A DNA stretch of 58,596 nt from Clostridia bacterium (GTDB taxonomy: Bacteria; Bacillota; Clostridia; Oscillospirales; Acutalibacteraceae). Positions within the stretch are counted from its first letter, which is position 1. Every line of letters starts with the position of its first letter. The notes beneath the pieces were generated by a model that made no database searches, was not told the origin of the DNA, and saw nothing but the letters and a program-made list of their open reading frames with translations. The position numbers and the translations under genes were made by a program. Below are positions 42,901 through 51,091 of the stretch, in pieces. The stretch is from positions 1-58,596 of the forward strand of contig JAFQQM010000018.1 of assembly GCA_017410585.1 (NCBI GenBank). The letters run 5' to 3'.

Positions 42901-45634
42901 CGGTCAGACCCGCGTTGCCGCCGGCATCGCCGGTAGACAGCACGCCGCCGCCGTAAGCATACTCCGAGACCGCATAGCCCCAGATGATGCTGTTATTCAG
43001 TTTGCGGCGGTGGGTGGTGGCATTATAATGAAAATGAATATTGGGGGTACCGGCCGTCCCCTGCCAGGTGCCGGTGCCGCCGTTAACGATAAAGTCAATC
43101 AAGCCGTTAACGGTTGCGTAGTTACTGTTGGTCGTGATCATACGAGTGACACCGTACACGCTGCCGGCGGTACGGGTCTCGCTGTTGATCACGTAATCCA
43201 TATAGATATCGCCGGTGGTCGGCAGTGCGTTGACGATCCAGTTAGCACCGTCAAAATTACCGGACAGATCGTAATAGATCGCATCGCCGTAGTTGCTACC
43301 CATCATAGCGGTGGCGTCTTGCAGTTCCAGCGTACCGTTCGTGGGCGGGACGTATTCGGCAATGGTGCCGCCTGTGATCTCCCACCGGAGGGTGTTGGTA
43401 ACTTCCCAACCAAGAATGCCGGTGCCGGCACGCAGTTCCACAATGGTGCCGTCCGGAATCTCCGCCGCCGAAGAAACACCGAAAATGGTATACGGCAGCA
43501 ACAAGGTCAGCGAGGATGCGTTTTGATATTTAGGCGAATAGCGAGCGGTCGTGACCAGTTCGCCATTGACGTACACCCGTCCCGCGTTCCACAAGTTGTT
43601 GACGTTTTCGCTGAGGATCGCCGCGTTGCTCGGATAGATCAGCGCGAGGAGACGGTTGGCAGCCGGCTCATCCCACGCCGAACCGGCGGAAACGGTGATC
43701 TGCTTGGAATAGTCAAGAATGTTATTGGACAGATCGGTATAGAAGGTATAATCTTGCGTGAGTTCCAACGTATCAAGCATCGTACCGGCCGGAATGGTGA
43801 TGGTGTGCGACTGACCGGAAGCGGCGATTGAATACGGAATGAGGACCGCGAAATTGTAGTCCGCTTCGGTCACCTTGTGCCAATAGGTGTCCACCTTGAC
43901 TTCCGCACCGTCTACAATGATCGTGATCTTCGGGGTCGCGCCAAAAGCAGTGAAGGTATATTCCGTATCAAAGGACACGTAGAAACGGCTCTGATCGGAT
44001 TGTGAGGCACGGGTGGCCAGACCGGTGATGGTCGTGGTGGTCACCTCAGGCGCCGTCTCTTCGTACACCGGCGAAACGGTCACCGCCTGCGAAGGCATGG
44101 TAAACGACCAGATGCCGTTGCCTTCGTTGGTAACGGCAGCAAGCGTCACCCCTTCCGCCGTGGTGAGACCGGTAACGTCGTAGTCGTCTTTGACGGTCGG
44201 CTGAACGTATACCTTTGCTCCTTCGACAGCCAGACGTTCCGAAAGGCCGTTACCCGCGAAGCCCTTGGTGGAGTGTTGAATGCCGAGATCGTTGTTTTCC
44301 GCGTCGTAGAACATCATGCGCGTAAAATCAACGGTGTAGGTAGCAGAACCGGTATTCCAATACGTACCAAAGTAAGTTGCCCCCGCCGCATCAGCAGTAG
44401 CATAATTCGACTGTTGCGCATAGGTGGTATAAGCGGTACTGCTGCCGTTAACGTAAAATGCATGATTACTCACATCGTAGGTTACGTTGATCGGCAAATT
44501 TTTATCGATCGAACTCCACGTCGCTCCGTTGCCGTTTGAGAAAAATTGGAGTGCAGAGTTCGGCAATCCCCACGGATCACAAGTAGCAGTAACACCGGTC
44601 GCACGGAGAGCACCAAAGGTATTACCACCGCCTGACAAAGTCGAGACCTCGGTCTTCGGCACATATTCCATCGTAATATTGCCGGCGTACGGAGTCTTAT
44701 TGATGATACAGCCGGCAGCATTGGTCCAGACGCCGCTCAAATTATAGTACACGTTGTTGCCGTAACTGCCACCCACCTTGACGGTGGCATCCGACACGTT
44801 CAGCGTCACAGCCGGCGGATTATAGGTGATCTGATTGCCGTTAATGGTGAAATCCAGTTCGTTGATCACGCAATATTTATTGCCCAAAACCGCACCGTAG
44901 GGAATGCTCAGCGAGTGTGCGGTCACCTGCGACGAGGAGGTAGCCCCCGCCTGCACCACGCCATAGCTGAGCAACAGCACCAGACGGCTCGGATCGGCAC
45001 CGGTCTCGCCGTTATAATAGTTGACACCGGCGGTGATTGGTTGACCGTCCAAAATCGCGGTATTATTGTTCCAATACCGATCGGCGGTATCAAAGGCGGT
45101 ACCGTTTTTATCGTACAGGCTGATCCAGTAACGAGAAGAGGCCGCCTGATCGATCATCGCGTACGGTGCCAACTCCACCGGAGTCAACTGGGTAACCGTA
45201 CCGCCACTGATCTTAAAGGTCAGATCATTGGTAATGACGCAATCCGCGCTGTTACCCAGAGAGGTACCCGCCTTGATATGCAGGATATGGGTACCAACCT
45301 GGCTATAGGAGGTGGCTCCTGCGTCCAGCACGCTATATTGCAGGCAAAGGAAGATCTGGGACTCGTTAGCCATAGCGTAGTTGACGCCATCGCCGGAAAC
45401 CGGCTTGCCGTCAATATACACGGTGTTGTTATTCCAGAAACGGTTAGTAACCGTCGTACCTTCCACATTAAAATAAATAAGGAAGCGAGAATTAGAATCC
45501 TGCGCCGCAGCTTGGCTAAAAGTCAGCGTCACTTCGGTGGCCGCCGCAGCAGCCGAGAAAGACAGGGTCGGCAACAGCGCCAACAACATACACAGCGCCA
45601 CCAGCAACGAAAGCAAACGTTTTGTCATTTTCAT
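39995..45634 (-). CDS. Very large secreted multidomain protein, possible glycosidase
   Basis: The 1879-residue protein has a signal peptide (MTKRLLSLLVALCMLLALLP, cut near SAAAAA). An A-A-B module set occurs twice: A (~110 residues, 'SRF..Y..V.G....NRFWNNN..Y.DG') near 30, 140, 531 and 638; B ('VKVGGSYGNNVYYNLSG', lectin-like beta pattern) near 273 and 765. A further region (about 1060-1330) contains GIRFIGTL and AARAYFVIAYEDG. The last ~520 residues hold an EF-hand-like DKDGNGKDD, many Trp/Tyr and GGITLRDEPHINHM (near 1486), which resembles the acid-base strand end of TIM-barrel glycosidases. This is suggestive only. No cell-wall anchor is seen. It is last in a three-gene operon of exported products. 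RBS GGGGAGGGG. Confidence 0.75.
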   Translation of the reverse strand: MKMTKRLLSLLVALCMLLALLPTLSFSAAAAATEVTLTFSQAAAQDSNSRFLIYFNVEGTTVTNRFWNNNTVYIDGKPVSGDGVNYAMANESQIFLCLQYSVLDAGATSYSQVGTHILHIKAGTSLGNSADCVITNDLTFKISGGTVTQLTPVELAPYAMIDQAASSRYWISLYDKNGTAFDTADRYWNNNTAILDGQPITAGVNYYNGETGADPSRLVLLLSYGVVQAGATSSSQVTAHSLSIPYGAVLGNKYCVINELDFTINGNQITYNPPAVTLNVSDATVKVGGSYGNNVYYNLSGVWTNAAGCIINKTPYAGNITMEYVPKTEVSTLSGGGNTFGALRATGVTATCDPWGLPNSALQFFSNGNGATWSSIDKNLPINVTYDVSNHAFYVNGSSTAYTTYAQQSNYATADAAGATYFGTYWNTGSATYTVDFTRMMFYDAENNDLGIQHSTKGFAGNGLSERLAVEGAKVYVQPTVKDDYDVTGLTTAEGVTLAAVTNEGNGIWSFTMPSQAVTVSPVYEETAPEVTTTTITGLATRASQSDQSRFYVSFDTEYTFTAFGATPKITIIVDGAEVKVDTYWHKVTEADYNFAVLIPYSIAASGQSHTITIPAGTMLDTLELTQDYTFYTDLSNNILDYSKQITVSAGSAWDEPAANRLLALIYPSNAAILSENVNNLWNAGRVYVNGELVTTARYSPKYQNASSLTLLLPYTIFGVSSAAEIPDGTIVELRAGTGILGWEVTNTLRWEITGGTIAEYVPPTNGTLELQDATAMMGSNYGDAIYYDLSGNFDGANWIVNALPTTGDIYMDYVINSETRTAGSVYGVTRMITTNSNYATVNGLIDFIVNGGTGTWQGTAGTPNIHFHYNATTHRRKLNNSIIWGYAVSEYAYGGGVLSTGDAGGNAGLTVAYENADAAGAQYFGVAWGGGANVIDWTKLMIYDANGNDLGVNWHDNGANASLSLMVEYGKTAYLKPNVKTDKYGTALKVIGWKATDSKGKEVAIDATETNGIWSFTVPQGLAKIEPVYQTTELTITHNGETIKVSDVEWTDAALQNAGVYAGEGEKLLGYVYNGKLYHSLLDIPTASATQVSVEAMMVEFTVQEREELRTETTMGHSGIRFIGTLTNLYDGVHVIEKGFLLTTADKATAGLTLETEGALRISSEEVDFTDIASIDDTDSYSIALTSIKPSNYNLAFAARAYFVIAYEDGTTQTVYSDFDSSKHAVTVFNVASAASGQVAQSYVDGMIDVTADGVLIGDRSYTIAFDKGNYTITYNYNPTVADATFVQSLCIAGARMTTADGVIFENGKITIPSGLFAAALLSEELVPVGTMKFNAYSGPSSGWVLEQGSDGVVHEYQKTRATVQDLKDYFDAGFTVWSADSWWVGQDKDGNGKDDHLDALDLMAEYCLTFNEDPKAYKVLLHDAYLWGLMSGDDTTGGSDEFAFRTTQWQTEFVRARLQGFIDYVPVVDGVEYPELNCFGGITLRDEPHINHMSSMAEWYNYMAADTDQPITVHSVLSDGTIGEYTANALGLLAEGYQFYFSFLSPNNRQLIVDSTLTGDAALEQCTEAEYEAYVNAFIGNINESCWEYDNVYFGFSDYPYVVNYTIRNRFGTLSTTENESYNDRALSNAYSWAKRSDGKALLTMAIQSFAYVRQNQMDQKPNWFNGTYTTSDVSDTIESLAEVQGQIYQGMAFGVEEFNYFTYWRHYNGNRYFAEVHTQSCVSYDSNGNSVKGDLYYWVKETNSEVLKMKDLYTSFTWQDAGYYAGTTTQDLANMDDLLAGASNVLGLASVNGSVDTVVGYFTKESGDFRSAYMVVNAHNPRDGKTDTVTLTFDDASVTDVIVYLNGAPSMMTVTTGSVTLDLPAGEGAFVVPVIG

Positions 45635-45651
45635 TTTTCTTTCCCCTCCCC

Positions 45652-45813
45652 TCAAGCATCGTCGCCGTTTTGCTCGGCGTACAGGTCTTCGTCTTGGTGA
45701 TCGTAGTAATTATACGGTAACACTTCGGTCGACGGGGTGATCACGCCGTCGCCGGTGGTAATATCCGACAGCCGGAATAACAGCAAGTCGGGAGTTTGAT
45801 ACTGTTTTTTCAT
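45652..45813 (-). CDS. 53-residue peptide, MKKxYxxPxL type
   Basis: A short frame starts with ATG behind the strong RBS AGGGGGAGGAT and encodes MKKQYQTPDLLLFRLSDI followed by TTGDGVITPSTEV and an acidic, Tyr-rich tail (YNYYDHQDEDLYAEQNGDDA). It lies 18 bp after the 332-residue exported-protein gene and 17 bp before the giant gene. From memory, short peptides of the pattern MKKxYxxPxLxxxxLxxxDVIxxS are frequent near surface proteins in gut Clostridia; their role is unknown. There is no signal peptide and no peptide-modifying enzyme nearby. Confidence 0.7.
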   Translation of the reverse strand: MKKQYQTPDLLLFRLSDITTGDGVITPSTEVLPYNYYDHQDEDLYAEQNGDDA

Positions 45814-45831
45814 CGTATATCCTCCCCCTGC

Positions 45832-46830
45832 TTAAAAGATATCGGTAACGGTGTTATCCTTACCGTTGCCGTACAGATCCGCCACGTAGGCGTCCGATTC
45901 CACGCTGTAAAGGTACATCGCTTTGCAAATAGCGGCATCCTTGCTGCCCGCCTTAATGGCGGAATACATAAAGGAGCGCGGGCTGACCTCAATGGCCGCA
46001 TCCGCCACCGTCACCGTAAAGCGGGTGCTGAGTTTGGACGCACCGATATTCGGGATATTGACCCGCAACATACGCTGTCCGCTGATCGTGGCCAGATCGT
46101 AGGTGCAGCCGGACACGGCAACACCGGCATCCGAGACCGACTTAGCGAAGTCGGCAACGCCGGCATCCGCCGGAATGGCGAAATAGACCGAGAGCGTCGT
46201 CTCCGAGCCGAGCAACATCTGGTAGCCGTAGAAGGAGACCGTGCTACCATTGGTGACAACGACGCGGTCAGCGTTCAAGTCATCGGCGGTCACCGCATCC
46301 ACACGTGCCTTGAAGTCATCCGGCAGGATGCTGTTGGCCGGATCGGTGGGCGCACCGAATTTTTCCGCATAGGTAGCCTGCAAAGCGGCACCGTAGTTGA
46401 TCGTAGCGGTCACGACGTCGGTGGCGCTTAAGTTGATCCAATCCTTCTGCGCAAGCGAAGTAGCGGCATAGTCGCGCACCGAGAAGGTCTTCACCACCGT
46501 GGTGCTACCGTCCAGCAACGTAGCCTTGATAGTCTGCGTCATCTGCACCGTACCGACCGTGCAGGGAAACACATAGACGCCTTCGCTGACCTTGATCGCT
46601 TCGGTGACAAACACCGTCTGGTGAACGTCATCGCCGCCGTCTAAATTAAAATTCATACGGGCATTGGTCGGGTTGGCAATCTGCGCATAGAAATTCACCG
46701 TGAGTTTACCGCCAAGCGTCACCGTCGCGCCAAGAAATTGCGTTGACGCGGCTTGAGCGGCCGTCACGTTGCTACACAGCAAGCAGACTGTCAGCACCAT
46801 TGCCACACATAAGCAGAGTGCTTTCTTCAT
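45832..46830 (-). CDS. Secreted protein of unknown function, 332 residues
   Basis: A signal peptide (KKALCLCVAMVLTVCLLCSN, cut near AQAAS) precedes a beta-rich domain (GATVTLGGKLTVNFYAQIA, about 33-130), a helical linker (DWINLSATDVVTATINYGAA) and a second beta domain (about 200-290). The domain pattern recurs in exported proteins of Ruminococcaceae, but I cannot name a function. The end (AMYLYSVESDAYVADLYGNG) has no anchor signal. It is first in the three-gene exported-protein operon, with the RBS AAAAGGAGG. Confidence 0.72.
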   Translation of the reverse strand: MKKALCLCVAMVLTVCLLCSNVTAAQAASTQFLGATVTLGGKLTVNFYAQIANPTNARMNFNLDGGDDVHQTVFVTEAIKVSEGVYVFPCTVGTVQMTQTIKATLLDGSTTVVKTFSVRDYAATSLAQKDWINLSATDVVTATINYGAALQATYAEKFGAPTDPANSILPDDFKARVDAVTADDLNADRVVVTNGSTVSFYGYQMLLGSETTLSVYFAIPADAGVADFAKSVSDAGVAVSGCTYDLATISGQRMLRVNIPNIGASKLSTRFTVTVADAAIEVSPRSFMYSAIKAGSKDAAICKAMYLYSVESDAYVADLYGNGKDNTVTDIF

Positions 46831-46857
46831 AAAGAATAACCTCCTTTTGTTTTGCTT

Positions 46858-46942
46858 ATTGGCCGGATAGAATGAGCCAATATGCTAACTTTGCAATTTT
46901 ATCATAACACGCGTTTTATGTCTTGACTTGCTATTTATTATA
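46858..46942 (-). promoter_or_regulatory. Probable promoter and leader of the exported-protein operon
   Basis: A perfect minus-strand TATAAT (46942-46937) lies in an AT-rich stretch ~107 bp ahead of the first gene; the -35 position is poor. An ATTGGC/GCCAAT dyad (46858-46863, 46876-46881) sits in the leader and could be an operator or hairpin. Confidence 0.45.
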
Positions 46943-46974
46943 AAATGTGTGATTTTTTATAAAGTTTTTAAAAA

Positions 46975-47013
46975 AAATTAAAAAAACATCGCCCCTGCAA
47001 GCAAAGGCGATGT
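46975..47013 (-). terminator. Terminator of the ior/paaK operon
   Basis: On the minus strand ACATCGCC pairs with GGCGATGT over a 12-nt loop, followed by a long T-rich run. Confidence 0.85.
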
Positions 47014-47029
47014 TTTATTACCTTATTAA

Positions 47030-47446
47030 TTATTTAAGTCCCAGTTCGTCCATACCGACCAGTTTGATGTCGTGGGCGGTGAGTGCCGTCTCATCCGACA
47101 CACGGACCACCATATAGGCGCGACCGGCGCGGTGAGTAAACAGCGAGTACATATATTCCACGTCCACTTCCGCTTCGGCAAGCAACTGCAGGAAAGCGGC
47201 CAAACCACCGGGAGCATCCGGCACTTCAACGGCGCAGACAGGAGTCATCGACAGGATGACGCCGGCTTCCAGCAAGACGGCGCTGGCTTTCGGTGCATCG
47301 TTGACGATCATACGCGCCAGACCGTAGTCCGAAGTCTCGGCGATCGAGATCGCACGGATATCAATGCCGTTTTCCGCCAGCAAGTGGGTGATCTCCGCCA
47401 ACTGACCGGAGCGGTTTTCCAAAAAGACAGAAATCTGATGAATCAT
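47030..47446 (-). CDS. Tandem ACT-domain protein
   Basis: The 138-residue protein consists of two ACT-like units (about 1-68, QISVFLENRSGQLAEITHLL, and 69-138, VPDAPGGLAAFLQLLAEAEV). ACT domains bind amino acids and regulate enzymes. Single proteins of this kind regularly follow paaK and ior genes in anaerobes, as here, which suggests an aromatic or branched amino acid sensor for the pathway. This is inference from context. Confidence 0.85.
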   Translation of the reverse strand: MIHQISVFLENRSGQLAEITHLLAENGIDIRAISIAETSDYGLARMIVNDAPKASAVLLEAGVILSMTPVCAVEVPDAPGGLAAFLQLLAEAEVDVEYMYSLFTHRAGRAYMVVRVSDETALTAHDIKLVGMDELGLK

Positions 47447-47460
47447 AATGCCAGCCTCCT

Positions 47461-48759
47461 TTAAATCTTGCGCTTGTCAATGACGCGGACAGCCTTGCCT
47501 TCGCTACGGGTAATCGACTTGGGTGCTACCAGTTTGACCTTGGCCGCGATACCGAGCATCGATTTGAGAGCGCCTACCAATTCCTTCTCCGCATCCGCGA
47601 TCTTCGCCAGCGAGTCGGAGAACATATCCGGATTCATCTCCACCATAACTTCGAAGGTATCGCTGTTATTAACGCGATCGACGATGATCTGGTAGTTGGC
47701 GGTGTAGCCCTGTTGCAACAGTACCGTCTCGATTTGGGACGGGAAGACGTTGACACCACGAATGATCAGCATATCATCGCTACGACCCATCGGTTTGGAC
47801 ATCTTGATATGCGTACGGCCGCAGGAGCATTTCTTACGGGTCAGGACGCAGATGTCGCGGGTGCGATAGCGAAGCAACGGGAACGCTTCCTTGGTGATGG
47901 CGGTAAAGACCAATTCACCTTTGCTACCCTCCGGCAGAACCTCACCGGTATCGGGATCGATGATCTCGGCAATAAAGTGGTCTTCGTTGATGTGCATACC
48001 GGTCTGCTCTTCGCACTCAAAAGCCACACCCGGACCGGAAGTCTCGGTCAAACCATAGATATCGTATGCCTTGATGCCCAGACTGTCTTCAATGTCGTGG
48101 CGCATATCCTCGCTCCACGCCTCTGCGCCGAAGATACCGGCCTTGAGTTTGATCTGATCTTTCAAACCGCGCTCATGAATGGTCTCGGCCAGATACGCCG
48201 CATAAGAGGGCGTGCAACACAGAATGGTCGAGCCGAGGTCGGTCATAAACTGCAACTGACGGTCGGTGTTACCCGAAGACATCGGCAAGGTGAGGCAACC
48301 GACCTTGTGCGAACCGCCGTTCAAGCCGGGACCGCCGGTAAACAGACCGTAGCCGTAGGAAACGTGGACGACATCCTCCTTGGTGCCGCCTGCCGCTACG
48401 ATAGCGCGGGCGCAACAATCCTCCCACAGGTCAATGTCATGCTGGGTATAGAACGCCACCACGCGGCGACCGGTGGTGCCGGAAGTAGACTGGATACGAA
48501 CACAATCGGCCAGCGGCTTGCCCATCAGACCGTAAGGATAGGCTTCGCGCAGGTCGTCCTTGCAGAGGAAGGGCAGTTTGTGGAGATCGTCCACACCTTG
48601 AATATCTGCCGGCGTCACGCCTTTTTCTTCCATCTTCTGGCGGTAGTACGGGACGTTGTCCCACACGTGCTGTACCTGCTTGACCAGACGCTCGTTTTGC
48701 CAGGCGCGAATTTGCTCGTACGAGGCAGTCTCAATTTCGGGTTGATAGTAATTTGCCAT
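47461..48759 (-). CDS. paaK: Phenylacetate-CoA ligase family protein
   Basis: The 432-residue AMP-forming ligase has the adenylate loop IQSTSGTTGRRVVAFYT, YGLTETSGPGVAFEC, YRTRDIC and the PaaK C-terminal domain with DDMLIIRGVNVFPSQIE. It couples ATP to formation of aryl-CoA, or the reverse when coupled to ATP gain. Next to IorAB it would act on aryl-acetates (phenyl-, indole- or hydroxyphenylacetate). RBS AGGAGAAATG region; 15 bp ahead of the ACT gene. Confidence 0.92.
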   Translation of the reverse strand: MANYYQPEIETASYEQIRAWQNERLVKQVQHVWDNVPYYRQKMEEKGVTPADIQGVDDLHKLPFLCKDDLREAYPYGLMGKPLADCVRIQSTSGTTGRRVVAFYTQHDIDLWEDCCARAIVAAGGTKEDVVHVSYGYGLFTGGPGLNGGSHKVGCLTLPMSSGNTDRQLQFMTDLGSTILCCTPSYAAYLAETIHERGLKDQIKLKAGIFGAEAWSEDMRHDIEDSLGIKAYDIYGLTETSGPGVAFECEEQTGMHINEDHFIAEIIDPDTGEVLPEGSKGELVFTAITKEAFPLLRYRTRDICVLTRKKCSCGRTHIKMSKPMGRSDDMLIIRGVNVFPSQIETVLLQQGYTANYQIIVDRVNNSDTFEVMVEMNPDMFSDSLAKIADAEKELVGALKSMLGIAAKVKLVAPKSITRSEGKAVRVIDKRKI

Positions 48760-48776
48760 CGATCATTTCTCCTCTT

Positions 48777-49349
48777 TTATGCTTCCAGCCCCAGTTGGAA
48801 GGCTTTTTTGTTGAGTTCCAAAAACTTCGGAGGAACGCTGGCTTCGATCGCCGCCAGCCATTCTTCGGAAGGAATATCAAAATACTTGGACAAACGGCCC
48901 ATCAGTACCAGATTGACCGCCTTTGAAGAACCGGCTTGTTCAGCCAACGTCAACGCATCCAGCGCATCCACGTCGATCCCCGCCGCCTGCATCTTGCCAA
49001 GCAGATCCTCGGGGTAGGCGGTGGCACCGATGATGACCGGCATCGGGTTGACCTGCTGGGTGTTGGTGATGATCTTGCCGCCGGGCTTTAAAAATTCCGT
49101 CCAGCGAGCCGCTTCCAGCAGTTCGAAAGAGACGATAAAATCCGCCTCTCCCTTATCAATGACCGGCGAATATACCTTGTCACCGAAGCGGACGTAAGTG
49201 ACGACGCTACCGCCGCGCTGACTCATACCGTGGACTTCGGAGACCTTGATATCGTAGCCACGTGCGAGGAGAAGACGGCCGAGTAACTTGGAAGCCAACA
49301 GACTTCCCTGACCGCCGACGCCGACGATCATCACGTTTTTGGTTTCCAT
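48777..49349 (-). CDS. iorB: Indolepyruvate:ferredoxin oxidoreductase, beta subunit
   Basis: The 190-residue gamma/beta-type subunit of the 2-oxoacid:ferredoxin oxidoreductase family starts NVMIVGVGGQGSLLASKLLG and has VHGMSQRGGSVVTYVRFG. With IorA it decarboxylates aryl-pyruvates to aryl-acetyl-CoA and reduces ferredoxin. The ATG at 49349 has an AGGAGGGT RBS and starts 2 bp after the iorA stop. Confidence 0.94.
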   Translation of the reverse strand: METKNVMIVGVGGQGSLLASKLLGRLLLARGYDIKVSEVHGMSQRGGSVVTYVRFGDKVYSPVIDKGEADFIVSFELLEAARWTEFLKPGGKIITNTQQVNPMPVIIGATAYPEDLLGKMQAAGIDVDALDALTLAEQAGSSKAVNLVLMGRLSKYFDIPSEEWLAAIEASVPPKFLELNKKAFQLGLEA

Positions 49350-49351
49350 AC

Positions 49352-51091
49352 TCAACCCTCCTTCTTGCCCTGCAGGGCACCGAATTTGCAAAGTTGCTCA
49401 CAGACACCGCAACCGACGCACAAGGTGGCATCCACCTTGGCCTTACCGTCAACGATGCTGATGGCCGGACAACCGATACGCATACACATCTTGCAACCGA
49501 CGCATTTGCCGGTATCCACCGACAGCGGCGGGTTATGTTTGACCGACTTGAGCAACGCGCAGGGGCGGCGGGAGATGATGACCGACGGTTCGTTTACCGC
49601 GACCTCTTCTTTGATGACCCGCTCACATTCTGCCAGATCATACGGGTCGACCACCGTCACACGGCGGATACCGACCGAGCGGCAAAGCGTCTCCAGATCG
49701 ATCTTGGTGCAGGGATCCCCCTTCAGGTTGATACCGGTAGTGGGATTTTGCTGGTGACCGGTCATACCGGTGATGGAGTTATCCACGATAATGACCGTAG
49801 CGTTGGACTCGTTGTACGCAATGTTGACCAGACCGGTGATGCCGGAATGCATAAAGGTGGAGTCACCGATGACCGCCACCGTCTTGTTATCGTACTTGCC
49901 CTCCCCTGCCTTGGTGAAACCGTGCAGGCCGGAGACAGAGGCACCCATACAAATGACGCTGTCCACCGCGTTGAGCGGCGCTACCGCGCCGAGCGTGTAG
50001 CAACCGATATCGCCCAGCACGGTCAGTTTGTTCTTCTGCAACACGTAGAACAGGCCGCGGTGCGGACAGCCGGCGCACATCACCGGCGGACGGGGCGGAA
50101 TATTTTCCTCCAGTTTAGCGCCGGTCTCATGCGAGACGCCGAGGGCATCGGCCACCAAGTTCTGGCTCAATTCGCCGATGTTGGAGAACTTATCCTTGCC
50201 GATACAATCGATACCGAGGTTACGGCAATGCGCTTCAATAAAGCCATCCAACTCTTCCACGATCACCAGCGTTTCCACCGAGGCGGCAAAATCACGAAGT
50301 TTCTGCACCGGCAACGGCCAGATAAGACCGAGTTTCATCACGGGGTAGCGATCCCCCATAACTTCTTTGATGTACTGATACGAAGTCGAAGAGGTCACGA
50401 AGCCAAAGGTGTTTTCCTTACCTTCCTCAATGCGGTTGATCGGCGTGGTCTCGGCATATTCGACCAGAGCCGCCGTTCTCGCCTCCACCACCGGATGGCG
50501 GCGTTTGGCGTTGCCGGGCATCATCACGTATTTCGGAATATCCTTGACGTAGTCCTTTTCCACCTCGACACGGTCGCCGGTCTCGACGACACTTTGCGAG
50601 TGGGATACGCGGGTGCACATCTTCAGCAACACCGGCGTGTCAAACTGCTCCGACAGATCGTAGGCCAGTTTGGTAAAGGCAAGTGCCTCGGCGGAGTCGG
50701 CCGGTTCGAGCATCGGCACCTTGGCCGCCATCGCATAGTGACGGGAATCCTGCTCATTTTGCGATGAATGCATACCGGCATCGTCCGCCACGCCGATGAT
50801 CAGACCGGCATTCACGCCGGTATAAGCGATGGTAAACAGCGGATCGGCCGCCACGTTCAAGCCGACGTGCTTCATACCGCAGAAACTGCGTTTACCCGAA
50901 AGGGATGCACCGAAAGCCGACTCCAGCGCCACCTTTTCGTTGGGGGCCCACTCGGCATACACCTCGGGATATTTGGCGACCGCCTCGGTGATCTCGGTAC
51001 TGGGCGTACCCGGATAACTTGAAACGAAACTGCAACCGGCCTCATACAGACCGCGAGCAACCGCTTCGTTTCCTAAAATCAGTTGTTTCAT
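49352..51091 (-). CDS. iorA: Indolepyruvate:ferredoxin oxidoreductase, alpha subunit
   Basis: The 579-residue subunit has a pyrimidine-binding half (FVSSYPGTPSTEITEAV), the TPP site CAGCPHRGLFYVL with GDSTFMHSGITGL and DNSITGMTGHQ, and a C-terminal ferredoxin domain. The latter has CVGCKMCMRIGCPAI and CVGCGVCEQLCKFGAL for two 4Fe-4S clusters. It is oxygen-sensitive chemistry typical of strict anaerobes. It overlaps the symporter gene by 4 bp. Confidence 0.96.
   Translation of the reverse strand: MKQLILGNEAVARGLYEAGCSFVSSYPGTPSTEITEAVAKYPEVYAEWAPNEKVALESAFGASLSGKRSFCGMKHVGLNVAADPLFTIAYTGVNAGLIIGVADDAGMHSSQNEQDSRHYAMAAKVPMLEPADSAEALAFTKLAYDLSEQFDTPVLLKMCTRVSHSQSVVETGDRVEVEKDYVKDIPKYVMMPGNAKRRHPVVEARTAALVEYAETTPINRIEEGKENTFGFVTSSTSYQYIKEVMGDRYPVMKLGLIWPLPVQKLRDFAASVETLVIVEELDGFIEAHCRNLGIDCIGKDKFSNIGELSQNLVADALGVSHETGAKLEENIPPRPPVMCAGCPHRGLFYVLQKNKLTVLGDIGCYTLGAVAPLNAVDSVICMGASVSGLHGFTKAGEGKYDNKTVAVIGDSTFMHSGITGLVNIAYNESNATVIIVDNSITGMTGHQQNPTTGINLKGDPCTKIDLETLCRSVGIRRVTVVDPYDLAECERVIKEEVAVNEPSVIISRRPCALLKSVKHNPPLSVDTGKCVGCKMCMRIGCPAISIVDGKAKVDATLCVGCGVCEQLCKFGALQGKKEG

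Noticed and set aside
41441..43831. Long plus-strand frames opposite the 1879-residue protein
   Set aside because: Low-complexity translations rich in His, Arg and Gly without recognisable motifs; no RBS; explained as antisense shadows.
45652..45813. Reading the 53-residue peptide as a lasso or lanthipeptide precursor
   Set aside because: No cyclase, protease, radical SAM or LanM-type gene is in the neighbourhood and the Cys needed for lanthionines is absent.
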